This document shows, in pieces, positions 8,182-16,043 of a stretch of 64,000 nt of DNA. The notes under the pieces were generated by a model. That model was given only the letters and a program-made list of their open reading frames with translations, ran no database searches and was not told the DNA's origin. The position numbers were made by a program, and so were the translations under genes. The stretch is from assembly GCF_007677875.1 (NCBI RefSeq), contig NZ_VEDO01000002.1:434001-498000 (forward strand), read 5' to 3'. Position 1 is the stretch's first letter; each line of letters starts with the position of its first letter. This DNA is from Variovorax boronicumulans. GTDB lineage: Bacteria; Pseudomonadota; Gammaproteobacteria; Burkholderiales; Burkholderiaceae_C.

Positions 8182-9477
8182 ATGGATGACAAGAGCTCGC
8201 AGTTGATCGATGTCGGTCAACTTCGGCGTGGCCTGTTCATCCAGCTGGACCTCGGCTGGATGGACCATCCGTTCCCGCGCGGCAGTTTCAAGATCACGTC
8301 GAGCGACCAGATCCGCACCATCCGTGCCCTGGGCCTGACGCAGGTGCGCTACTTTCCCGACCGCAGCGATCCGGAGGAGCTCACGTCGGACTTCGGCGCG
8401 GTCCCTGGCAGCGGCGAGGTCCACGCCGAAGAGGCGGCGCAGCACCGGTTGCAGGCCGAAGCCAGGGCGCTGCAGACGCTGCGCCAGCAGCAGCTCGCGG
8501 CCCAGCAGGCCAGCCTGCAGCACTGCGAACAACGCTTCGGCGAAGTGGTGCGCCTGTACCAGCGGGTGGTCGAGGAGACGCCGGCGCGGCCCGTCGTCAT
8601 GCGCGAGCAGTGCGAAGCCCTGGTGGCTCGCTGTGTGGCCGAGATCCTCGTCGACGGGGAGGCCACGATCCGCCTGCTGTCCGAGGGCACGGGCGAGAGC
8701 CAGGCCACGCACCCGGCCAACACGATGGTGCTGGCCCTGCTGCTGGGGCGGGCACTGGGCCTGCCCGCGCACGGTTTGGCAGAGCTGGGCATCGCCGCGC
8801 TGCTGCACGACCTGGGCAAGCAGCAGCTGCCCGCGCATCTGCGCATGCGTGACGAACGCCACCAGGCCGAAGACCTGGCCGCCTACCGCAGCCATGTGCG
8901 TGAAAGCGTGCAGACCGGCCGGCGCATGGGCCTGTCGGCCTGGGCGCTGCAGGCCATTGCCCAGCACCACGAAATGGCCGACGGCAGTGGCTTTCCTGCC
9001 GGCCTGCAGGGTGTGGACATGAGCACCGGCGGCAAGGTGCTGGCGCTGGTCAACCGCTACGACCGCCTGTGCAATCCCGCGTCCATGGCGCAGGCCCTGA
9101 CACCGCACGAAGCGCTGGCGCTGACCTTCGCGCGCCACAAGGCCTGTTTCGACGCCGAGGTGCTGGGCGCCTTCATCCGCATGATGGGCGTGTACCCGCC
9201 GGGTTCGGTGGTGCAGCTGGCCAACGAACGCTATGCGTTGGTGGTGTCGGTCAACTCCACGCGCCCGCTCAAGCCGCGCGTGCTCGTCCACGATCCGGCC
9301 GTGCCGCCCGAGCAGGCGCTGATCCTGGACCTGGAAACTGCGCCGGAGCAGGGCATTCGCCGCAGCCTCAAGCCCTCGCAGCTGCCCGCCAGTGCCCGCG
9401 CCTATCTGGCGCCGGTGTCGCGCGTGCGGTGCTTCTACGAGCATCAGCTGCCGGCGCGTGTGCCTGCCGAGGCCTGA
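8182..9477 (+). CDS. DUF3391 and HD-GYP domain protein (putative c-di-GMP phosphodiesterase)
   Basis: A 431-residue cytoplasmic protein. Residues about 8–130 match DUF3391, with GWMDHPFPRGSFKI near the start, then a coiled segment, then an HD-GYP domain. Metal-binding and catalytic features are present: HDLGK (His209-Asp210) and HHEMADGSGFP (His262-His263). HD-GYP enzymes hydrolyse c-di-GMP; in this protein the GYP triplet reads GFP. I chose the ATG at 8182 because DUF3391 begins close to it; an ATG at 8149 overlapping the chemoreceptor stop (TAATG) would add 11 residues and allow translational coupling. Confidence 0.85.
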   Translation: MDDKSSQLIDVGQLRRGLFIQLDLGWMDHPFPRGSFKITSSDQIRTIRALGLTQVRYFPDRSDPEELTSDFGAVPGSGEVHAEEAAQHRLQAEARALQTLRQQQLAAQQASLQHCEQRFGEVVRLYQRVVEETPARPVVMREQCEALVARCVAEILVDGEATIRLLSEGTGESQATHPANTMVLALLLGRALGLPAHGLAELGIAALLHDLGKQQLPAHLRMRDERHQAEDLAAYRSHVRESVQTGRRMGLSAWALQAIAQHHEMADGSGFPAGLQGVDMSTGGKVLALVNRYDRLCNPASMAQALTPHEALALTFARHKACFDAEVLGAFIRMMGVYPPGSVVQLANERYALVVSVNSTRPLKPRVLVHDPAVPPEQALILDLETAPEQGIRRSLKPSQLPASARAYLAPVSRVRCFYEHQLPARVPAEA

Positions 9478-9541
9478 GCACTACACGGCCACGCGGCCTC
9501 GGCCCACACGCCCCCGGTGCAGGCCGGCGCAGGCTTGTGCC

Positions 9542-9874
9542 ATGCGTTTGCATCTTGCCATTGCCGCACTGCTCGTCCCGTTCGCGGGCGCGGGTCCGGC
9601 CTGGCCCCAGGCGAACACGGTGGAGCAGATCTACCAGAGCGACCTGGCGATCTGCAACAGCGGCCAGCTGTCGGCACCGGCGCGGGAGGCCTGTGTGCGC
9701 GAGGCAGGTCGCCGCCGCGATGCCGGGCGTGGCGGGCCGCCGCCGGAGATCCCGCAAGCCACGCCGGACGGCCGCGCCACCGTGGTCACGCCCGAAGGCG
9801 CCCCGCCACCGCCGACGTCGGCCGATCCCGTGCCCACGTCCGACGGCCGGGCCAACGTCGTGCCGGCACGCTGA
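9542..9874 (+). CDS. Small secreted Cys-pair protein, function unknown
   Basis: A 110-residue protein with a clear signal peptide (cut near PAWPQA, about residue 22). The mature part carries CNSG…AREACVREAG, two cysteines 13 residues apart that could form a disulfide, then a low-complexity Pro/Gly/Ala-rich tail with the repeated DGRA-V element (DGRATVV, DGRANVV). A similar Cys pair occurs in the secreted protein at 62786–63268. It follows the HD-GYP gene by 64 bases on the same strand. I recognise no characterised family. Confidence 0.65.
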   Translation: MRLHLAIAALLVPFAGAGPAWPQANTVEQIYQSDLAICNSGQLSAPAREACVREAGRRRDAGRGGPPPEIPQATPDGRATVVTPEGAPPPPTSADPVPTSDGRANVVPAR

Positions 9875-9898
9875 GGCGCGCAGCGGGGCGTTGCGCGC

Positions 9899-9919
9899 GC
9901 GGCCCGGTCGCCGGGCCGC
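9899..9919. terminator. GC-rich hairpin between convergent genes
   Basis: GCGGCCCGG and CCGGGCCGC form a perfect 9-bp stem with a TCG loop, between the convergent stops at 9874 and 9926. There is no T-tract on either side, so it could act as a bidirectional hairpin or transcript-end stabiliser. Confidence 0.5.
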
Positions 9920-9925
9920 CGCACC

Positions 9926-10792
9926 TCAGGCCGCCATGCGGCCGAAGCGCCCGGCGTTGAAGTCGGCCACGGCCTGGTGGATCTCGGCCTCGCTGTTCAT
10001 CACGAACGGGCCGTAGCCCACGATGGGCTCGTCGATCGGCTCGCCCGACAGCCACAGCACGGTGGCGTCGCCGTTGGCTTCGATGGCGACGCCGCTGCCG
10101 GCGCGGTCCAGGTGCACCAGCTGCCCTTCCCGGGCGATGGCGTCGCCGTTGACCTGCACGGTGCCGTGCAGCACCACCAGCGCCAGGGTGTGGCCCGGTT
10201 GGGCGTCGAAGCGGGCCAAGCCGCCCTGGGCGATGCGGATGTCCCACACGTCCATGGGGGTGAAGGTGCGCGCCGGGCCGCGGTGCCCGTCGAATCCGCC
10301 GGCGATCACCCGCATGCGGCCCGCGCCGTCCGGCAGGGCGACCGACGGGATCTGCGCATCGAGCAGAGTCTGGTAGTGCGCGGCGCTCATCTTGTCCTTG
10401 GCAGGCAGGTTGACCCACAGCTGCACCATCTCGATGGTGCCTCCGCGCTCGGTGAAGGCACGCGAATGGAACTCCTCGTGCACGATGCCGCCGCCGGCCG
10501 TCATCCACTGCACGTCGCCCGGGCCGATCAGGCCACCGGCACCGGTGGAGTCACGGTGTTCCAGCTCGCCTTGGTACACGATGGTCACGGTCTCGAAGCC
10601 GCGGTGCGGATGCTGGCCGACGCCGCGCGGCTGCGTGGCCGGCCCGAAAGGCGTGGGCGGCGCATGGTCGAGCAGCAGGAAGGGGCTCAGGTGCTTGCCC
10701 AGGCCGTCGTAGCCGAACACCGAGCGCACCGGAAAGCCGTCGCCCACCCAGTGCGGACGGGGCGCGCTGTAAACACCGAGGATTTTTTTCAT
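9926..10792 (-). CDS. Pirin family protein
   Basis: A 288-residue bicupin protein. The N-terminal cupin carries the metal-binding block QHPHRGFETVT and the later HEEF element (GGGIVHEEFHS) of pirins, some of which are quercetinases. The chosen start is the ATG of MKKILGVY, with AAGGAG six bases upstream; an ATG two codons earlier lies in the same ribosome-site region, and longer forms would begin with unrelated sequence. It is divergent from a LysR-type regulator, a common arrangement in proteobacteria, so control by that regulator is likely. Confidence 0.9.
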   Translation of the reverse strand: MKKILGVYSAPRPHWVGDGFPVRSVFGYDGLGKHLSPFLLLDHAPPTPFGPATQPRGVGQHPHRGFETVTIVYQGELEHRDSTGAGGLIGPGDVQWMTAGGGIVHEEFHSRAFTERGGTIEMVQLWVNLPAKDKMSAAHYQTLLDAQIPSVALPDGAGRMRVIAGGFDGHRGPARTFTPMDVWDIRIAQGGLARFDAQPGHTLALVVLHGTVQVNGDAIAREGQLVHLDRAGSGVAIEANGDATVLWLSGEPIDEPIVGYGPFVMNSEAEIHQAVADFNAGRFGRMAA

Positions 10793-10908
10793 GTGCATCT
10801 CCTTGTTTTGCCAAGACACCGTCCTGGCCGATGGAGAGAGAATAAGATTCGAACGCCGATCCCGGTAGTGGTCGAAATTCGCCATCAGCGTTCCATTCGG
10901 TGAACGAT

Positions 10909-11811
10909 ATGCAGGATCTGAACGATCTTTACTATTTCGTGCAGGTGGTGGACCACGGCGGTTTCGCGCCCGCTGGCCGGGCGCTCGGCATGCCCAAGTC
11001 CAAGCTCAGCCGGCGCATCGCGTTGCTCGAGGCGCGTCTGGGCACGCGCCTGCTGCAGCGCTCGACGCGGCGCTTTGCCGTCACCGAAACCGGCCAGACC
11101 TACTACGGTCACTGCAAGGCCATGCTGGTGCAGGCCGAGGCGGCGGACGAAGCCATCTTGCTGACGCACGCCGAGCCGCGCGGCGTGGTGCGCATGAGCT
11201 GCCCGGTGGCGCTCCTGGATCTGCACGTGGCCGACATGGTGGCGGCCTTCCTCGCCGCCCATCCGCGCGTGGAACTGCACCTGGAGGAGACCAACCGCCG
11301 CGTGGACGTGGTGGCCGAGGGCATGGACGTGGCCGTCCGTGTGCGGCCGCCGCCGATCGAGGACAGCGAGCTCGTGATGCGCGTGCTGGGCGAGCGCGGC
11401 CAATGCCTAGTGGCCTGCCCGCGGCTGCTTTCCGGTGGCGTTCCCACCGCACCGGCCGACCTGGCAGGGCTGCCGAGCATGGACCTGGGGCTGCCGCAGC
11501 ACGAGCATGTGTGGAACCTGGTCGGGCCCGACGGCGCGCAGGTGGCGTTGCGCCACCGGCCGCGCCTCATCACGCGCAGCATGGTGGCGTTGCGGGCGGC
11601 GGCCATCGCCGGTGTGGGCGTGGTGCAGTTGCCCTCGACGATGGTGCGCACGCAGATCGGGCGCGGCGAGCTGGTCCACGTGCTCCCGGGCTGGGCGCCC
11701 CGGCGCGAGATCATCCATGCGGTGTTCGCGTCGCGGCGTGGGCTGTTGCCGGCGGTCCGGGCGCTGGTGGATTTTCTGGCGGACCGGTTCCAGGCGCTGG
11801 ACGAGGACTGA
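10909..11811 (+). CDS. LysR-type transcription regulator, likely controlling the pirin gene
   Basis: A 300-residue regulator with an N-terminal winged helix-turn-helix (about residues 1–60, GGFAPAGRALGMPKSKLSRR) and a LysR substrate-binding domain beginning near residue 88. The start at ATG 10909 gives the family's usual MxDLNDLYYFVQVV opening; a GTG three codons earlier is also in frame. The 116-base divergent spacer with the pirin gene holds AT-rich sequence (about 10840–10855) suitable for an operator. The inducer is unknown. The 3' end lies 4 bases from the convergent flavodoxin-like gene. Confidence 0.9.
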   Translation: MQDLNDLYYFVQVVDHGGFAPAGRALGMPKSKLSRRIALLEARLGTRLLQRSTRRFAVTETGQTYYGHCKAMLVQAEAADEAILLTHAEPRGVVRMSCPVALLDLHVADMVAAFLAAHPRVELHLEETNRRVDVVAEGMDVAVRVRPPPIEDSELVMRVLGERGQCLVACPRLLSGGVPTAPADLAGLPSMDLGLPQHEHVWNLVGPDGAQVALRHRPRLITRSMVALRAAAIAGVGVVQLPSTMVRTQIGRGELVHVLPGWAPRREIIHAVFASRRGLLPAVRALVDFLADRFQALDED

Positions 11812-11815
11812 CAGG

Positions 11816-12310
11816 TCAGAACACGCCCAGCGCCAGGCCCGCGGCCAGCGCTGCACCGAGGTCCTCGGCGCGTTGCAGGTCCGCCGCGCCGATCTGCTTG
11901 GGCGCAAGGATTTGCGCGGGCGTCTGCGCATGCGTGCAGACGATCAGCGGCTCGGCCACTGCCTGGAGCCGCCAGCCGGTCGCGATGCGCGCGACCTGCC
12001 GCGCCGCGTTGCTGCCATCGCTTCCCGCGCAAATGAGTGCTGCATAGGGCCGGCCCTGGATCTGGTCCAGAACCGGGTAGTAGCAGCGGTCGAAGAAATC
12101 CTTCATGAGGCCGGCGATGGCGGCCAGATTTTCGGGCGTGGCGAACAGGAAGCCGTCGGCCGCGAGCAGGTCGTCGGGCCCGGCCTGCGGCGCCTGCAGC
12201 AGCCGCGCGCGGACGCCGGTTTCCGTCTGCGCGCCCTGCAGCGCGGCCTGGGCCAGCTGCGCGGTGCCGCCGGTCATGCTGTGGTGAACGATCAGCAGCG
12301 CCTTCTTCAT
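11816..12310 (-). CDS. Flavodoxin-like / NADPH-dependent FMN reductase-fold protein
   Basis: A 164-residue single-domain flavoprotein. Residues 11–16 (SMTGGT) form the phosphate-binding loop for FMN after the first β-strand, and FATPENLAAIAGLMKDFFDR matches the flavin-binding region of the flavodoxin/WrbA/YieF group. Its start overlaps the stop of the UdgX-fusion gene by 4 bases (ATGA), implying translational coupling. It is therefore the last member of a radical SAM–UdgX–flavodoxin unit and could supply electrons to the radical SAM enzyme. A stand-alone reductase role is also possible. Confidence 0.8.
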   Translation of the reverse strand: MKKALLIVHHSMTGGTAQLAQAALQGAQTETGVRARLLQAPQAGPDDLLAADGFLFATPENLAAIAGLMKDFFDRCYYPVLDQIQGRPYAALICAGSDGSNAARQVARIATGWRLQAVAEPLIVCTHAQTPAQILAPKQIGAADLQRAEDLGAALAAGLALGVF

Positions 12311-13761
12311 GGGGCGGCCAGGATGGGCGTGGCTGCGCGCAGGTCGGCCAACCAGTCGGCGAAAGCCGCCTCGGGGTCTGGTGTGTCCATGCGCAGCAGC
12401 GCAGCCGGGTGCAGGGTCACGAGCACGGGCAGCCCGTCGGCACGGCGCAGCCACTGGCCACGCGTCTGCCCGATGGGCACGGCACGGCCCAGCAGCGCGC
12501 GGGCGGCGGTGGCACCCAGCGCCACGGCGGCGCGCGGACGCACGAGGCCGATTTCGCGCTCCAGCCACTGGCTGCAGATGGCGGCCTCTTTTTGGCCGGC
12601 GGTCTTGTGCAGCCTGCGCTTGCCGCGCAGCTCGTACTTGAAGTGCTTCACAGCGTTGGTGAGGTACAGCGCCTCTTGCGGCCAGCCGAGCTGCTCCAAT
12701 GCGCGCCGCAGCAGCTGGCCGGCCGGGCCGACGAAGGGCTGGCCGCGCAGATCTTCCTGGTCGCCGGGCTGCTCGCCCACCAGCATCAACGCTGCGCCTG
12801 GCAGTCCTTCGCCGTGCACGGCCTGCGTGGCGTGCTGGCCAATGGGGCAGGCGCGGCACTGGGAGGTGGCCAGGCGCAGTGCGTCCAGCGTATCCGGTGC
12901 GGCACTCTGCGGCGGGCGCTGGTCCAGCCGCAGCGCGATGGAGGCGGCCGGCCGGCGGTGCTGCGGATCGCTCGCCGCTTCTTCGACCATGCGGCCGCTG
13001 CGCTGGGCGGCCGCGTGCATGAGCGGACTGATCAGCTGGGCCTCGGGCAGGTTCTTCCAGTAGCGCCGCGGCATCTCCTTTTGCATCATCGCGGGCTTGA
13101 GGCGCGCCGGGTTGAAGATGTGGGCGTAATAGGTGAGCCAGAGCTGCTCGCCGGCGTCGGGGCCGGGGGCGTCTTCGCGGCGCGCGCCGGGGCCGAAGGC
13201 CAGCGCCTGGCCGTCCCACTGGGCGCTGCGCTCGGGCGTCAGGATGGCCCACTGCATCTGCGCGAAGCGGCGCGCGAAGAAGGGCGCCGTGGCGCACAGC
13301 GTGTGGTGTTCGGGTTCGAACCAGGCCATGTGGCGGCCACCAGGTACGGGGCGAAAGCGCACGAAGGCGGTCATCTTGTGCATGTCGCGCCGCACCGCGC
13401 GCGCCATGCGCTCGGCCAGCAGGCGGTCGGCATCGAGCGGGTCGTCGCGCAGGCCGGGCTCGGCCAGCAGGCGCCAGACCAGGCGGTACAGCAGTGCGAA
13501 CCGGCCCGGGTCGCGGTGCAGTGCGGCGCGCTCGAGCAGCGCCACCATGTCGGCAGGCAGGCGGAACCGCGCAGCGGCGTCGGCGTCGGGCGCTGGGGAG
13601 ACGTCGTCGAACAGGTCGCCGGCATCGGCCAGCTGCCACTGCACGGCATCGGGTGGCACCTGCTGCGCCACGAGACGGCGCACGGCGGCCTTGAACCCCG
13701 CCAGGTCGTCCGGCGCGACAAGGCGCACGGTGTGCTGGCGCTCAAGCGTCTGCATGGGCAT
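12307..13761 (-). CDS. DUF4130–UdgX fusion: uracil-DNA glycosylase/crosslinking protein
   Basis: A 484-residue two-domain protein. Residues about 10–240 match the DUF4130 (TIGR03915-type) domain, with MTAFVRFR and WLTYYAHIFNPAR blocks. Residues about 290–475 are a UdgX-type family-4-like uracil-DNA glycosylase: GEQPGDQEDLRGQPFVGP (uracil pocket), Cys residues in CRACP and ICSQW for a 4Fe-4S cluster, HPAALLR near the end, and the UdgX-specific loop KRRLH at 381–385. In UdgX the loop is KRRIH and its His bonds covalently to the abasic sugar; His385 is the equivalent here. It overlaps the radical SAM gene by 20 bases. Confidence 0.9.
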   Translation of the reverse strand: MPMQTLERQHTVRLVAPDDLAGFKAAVRRLVAQQVPPDAVQWQLADAGDLFDDVSPAPDADAAARFRLPADMVALLERAALHRDPGRFALLYRLVWRLLAEPGLRDDPLDADRLLAERMARAVRRDMHKMTAFVRFRPVPGGRHMAWFEPEHHTLCATAPFFARRFAQMQWAILTPERSAQWDGQALAFGPGARREDAPGPDAGEQLWLTYYAHIFNPARLKPAMMQKEMPRRYWKNLPEAQLISPLMHAAAQRSGRMVEEAASDPQHRRPAASIALRLDQRPPQSAAPDTLDALRLATSQCRACPIGQHATQAVHGEGLPGAALMLVGEQPGDQEDLRGQPFVGPAGQLLRRALEQLGWPQEALYLTNAVKHFKYELRGKRRLHKTAGQKEAAICSQWLEREIGLVRPRAAVALGATAARALLGRAVPIGQTRGQWLRRADGLPVLVTLHPAALLRMDTPDPEAAFADWLADLRAATPILAAP

Positions 13762-15016
13762 CGAAGAGCGAGGCCTGGCGCGGTGGCGGGCGCAGCCGGG
13801 CGGCCAGCTGCGCGCTGTCCAGCCCGCGCGCGGTGGCGCCCGGCACGCTCACGAAGGGCAGCAGCTTGCGCAGCGGCACGCCCAGGCGGCCCAGGTCGTC
13901 CACGCGCAGCACGCGCAGGCGGCGTGCGGCGAGCAGGCGGTCGACCGACTTCACGCCCAGGCCCGGCACGCGCAGCAGCAGCTCGCGCGGCGCGCGGTTG
14001 AGGTCGACCGGGAAGCGTTCGCGGTGCGCCAGCGCCCAGGCCAGCTTGGGGTCCATGTCGAGCGCCAGCATGCCGTTGCTGCCGCCGGCGATCTCGTCGT
14101 GCGCGAAGCCGTAGAAGCGCATCAGCCAGTCGGCCTGGTAGAGCCGGTGCTCGCGCACCAGCGGCGGCGCAGCGGGCGGCAGCTGGCGCGAGGCGTCGGG
14201 GATGGGGCTGAAGGCCGAGTAGTACACGCGGCGCAGCTTGTAGGCCCCGTACAGCGTGGCGCTGGTGGCCAGGATGCTGCGGTCGCTGGCGGCGTCGGCC
14301 CCGACGATCATCTGCGTGCTCTGGCCGGCCGGCGCGAAGCGCGGCGCTGCGGCGGGTTTGGGGCGCGCCGCGGGCAACGTCGTGGGCCGCACGGCCGCCT
14401 GTTCGCCCTTGGCATCGTCGATGTGCACGCGCAGCCGCGCCATCGAGCGGCGGATGGCCTGGCCGTCCTTCTCGGGCGCCAGGGCGACCAGGCCCTCGCT
14501 GGTCGGCAGTTCGATGTTGATGCTCAGGCGGTCGGCGTAGCGGCCCGCGCGGGCCAGCAGGTCCGGGCTGGCTTCCGGAATGGTCTTCAGGTGGATGTAG
14601 CCGCGGAAGTCGTGGTCTTCGCGCAGGCTACGCGCCACCTCGACCACCAACTCCATGGTGTGGTCGGGGCTCTTGATGATGCCGGAGGACAGGAACAGCC
14701 CCTCGATGCAGTTGCGCCGGTAGAAATCGAGCGTGAGCTGGACCACTTCTTCCGTGGTGAAGCGCGCACGCGGCACGTTGCTGCTGACGCGGTTGACGCA
14801 GTACAGGCAGTCGTACAGGCACCAGTTGGTCAGCAGCACCTTGAGCAGCGAGATGCAGCGGCCATCTGGCGCATAGCTGTGGCAGATGCCAGCGCCTTCG
14901 GTGGAGCCGATACCACGCCCGCCGACCGAATCACGCGCGGTGGTGCCGCTGGACGCGCAGGAGGCGTCGTACTTGGCGGCGTCGGCGAGGATGGCGAGCT
15001 TGCGGTCCAATTCCAT
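13742..15016 (-). CDS. Putative DNA modification/repair radical SAM protein (TIGR03916-type)
   Basis: A 424-residue radical SAM protein with the cluster motif CLYDCLYC (Cys66, Cys70, Cys73) and extra conserved cysteines upstream (Cys20, Cys45, Cys54). The C-terminus carries a helix-hairpin-helix, PGLGVKSVDRLLAARR, suggesting DNA binding. This family is regularly paired with DUF4130/UDG-like proteins and is predicted, not proven, to act on DNA. The central insert near residues 205–235 is Ala/Pro-rich and probably disordered. It begins 33 bases after the GDPD-type gene and overlaps the downstream fusion gene by 20 bases. Confidence 0.88.
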   Translation of the reverse strand: MELDRKLAILADAAKYDASCASSGTTARDSVGGRGIGSTEGAGICHSYAPDGRCISLLKVLLTNWCLYDCLYCVNRVSSNVPRARFTTEEVVQLTLDFYRRNCIEGLFLSSGIIKSPDHTMELVVEVARSLREDHDFRGYIHLKTIPEASPDLLARAGRYADRLSINIELPTSEGLVALAPEKDGQAIRRSMARLRVHIDDAKGEQAAVRPTTLPAARPKPAAAPRFAPAGQSTQMIVGADAASDRSILATSATLYGAYKLRRVYYSAFSPIPDASRQLPPAAPPLVREHRLYQADWLMRFYGFAHDEIAGGSNGMLALDMDPKLAWALAHRERFPVDLNRAPRELLLRVPGLGVKSVDRLLAARRLRVLRVDDLGRLGVPLRKLLPFVSVPGATARGLDSAQLAARLRPPPRQASLFDAHADA

Positions 15017-15049
15017 GGCACCGCCATGATACTGGATGAAGAAACAGCA

Positions 15050-16009
15050 TTAAAGAAAGTGGCTTTCCGCTGCGCGGGCCCGCAGCGCGAGGTCGGGATA
15101 GTTGCTGAACACGCCATCCATGCCCCAGCCCATGAACTTTCGGTATTCGGGCAGGGCGCTGGCGGCCCGTGGCTCGTTGAAGGTGTAACCGTGCACCGTC
15201 AGGCCGGCCGCATGCGCCATGGCGATGAAGCTGCGCGACATGCCCTCGCCGCGGATGTTGACACCGACCCCGCTCGCAAAGCCGGCGATCCGCTCCAGGT
15301 CCATGGCCAGCAGGCGGTTGGCCGAGCCGCTGAGCAGCACCACACGGTAGCCCAGGCCCAGGGCCTGCTGGCGCCGCGCGAGGTTGCGCACCGTGTCGAG
15401 GTCGAAGGACTGCAGGAAGACCTTGTCGCTGCCCACGTAGCCCGCAGCCGAAAGCACGTTGAGCAGGTGGCTGGCCAGGCGCGGGCCGGCCTGCTTGGCC
15501 TCGGGATACAGGCCGATGGCGCGCGCGCCCTCGGCTTCCAGCCGGCGGGCGAGCCGGATGATTTCCTCCAGCGTGGGCACGCGCAGCGGTTGGGCGTTGC
15601 TGGGCCTGAAGCCGGGGACGCTGAGCGCCGCAGTGCCTTGCGGGCGCATCTCCAGCTGGCGGATCTCCTCCAGCGAGAAATCGGCCACCCGCCAGCCGCC
15701 ATTGCGCGCCGCGAAGCGGGTGGTGGCGTCCGTGGTGCGCTCCAGTGTCGCGTCGTGCATGGCCACCAGCTGGCCATCGCGCGTGAGGTGCAGGTCGGGT
15801 TCGATGCAGTCGGCGCCCATGCGAACGGCCAGCTCGTAGGCGGCCAGCGTGTGCTCGGGCAGGTAGCCCGAAGCGCCGCGGTGGGCGATCACCAGGGGAG
15901 GGGCGCCGTCGCGTGTGGGCCAGCGCCGCGTGTGCGCTGCGTGCACCGGCAGGCAACTGGCTGCGGCCAGCGCCACGGCGGTGCGGCGGGAAACCAGGGG
16001 AGTTCGCAT
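15050..16009 (-). CDS. glpQ: Periplasmic glycerophosphodiester phosphodiesterase
   Basis: A 319-residue exported enzyme that hydrolyses glycerophosphodiesters to glycerol-3-phosphate. The signal sequence SRRTAVALAAAS has a twin-arginine-like pair; Sec export is equally possible. Catalytic features are AHRGASGYLPEHT (His-Arg and Glu-His), EPDLHLTRDG (metal ligands) and HDATLERTTD. Length and motif order match the periplasmic GlpQ group rather than the shorter cytosolic UgpQ. It is first in the leftward run leading to the radical SAM gene, 33 bases apart. The symbol is by similarity of fold and motifs. Confidence 0.88.
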   Translation of the reverse strand: MRTPLVSRRTAVALAAASCLPVHAAHTRRWPTRDGAPPLVIAHRGASGYLPEHTLAAYELAVRMGADCIEPDLHLTRDGQLVAMHDATLERTTDATTRFAARNGGWRVADFSLEEIRQLEMRPQGTAALSVPGFRPSNAQPLRVPTLEEIIRLARRLEAEGARAIGLYPEAKQAGPRLASHLLNVLSAAGYVGSDKVFLQSFDLDTVRNLARRQQALGLGYRVVLLSGSANRLLAMDLERIAGFASGVGVNIRGEGMSRSFIAMAHAAGLTVHGYTFNEPRAASALPEYRKFMGWGMDGVFSNYPDLALRARAAESHFL

Positions 16010-16027
16010 GGCCCCATGTTAGGGCAC

Positions 16028-16042
16028 GCCTCCCCGAGGGGC
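16028..16042 (-). terminator. Possible hairpin after the PEP-CTERM gene
   Basis: GCCTCCCCGAGGGGC directly follows the stop codon of the leftward gene ending at 16044. The core CCCC-GA-GGGG can fold, but there is no T-tract and the loop is short. A weak terminator call. Confidence 0.3.
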
Positions 16043-16043
16043 T

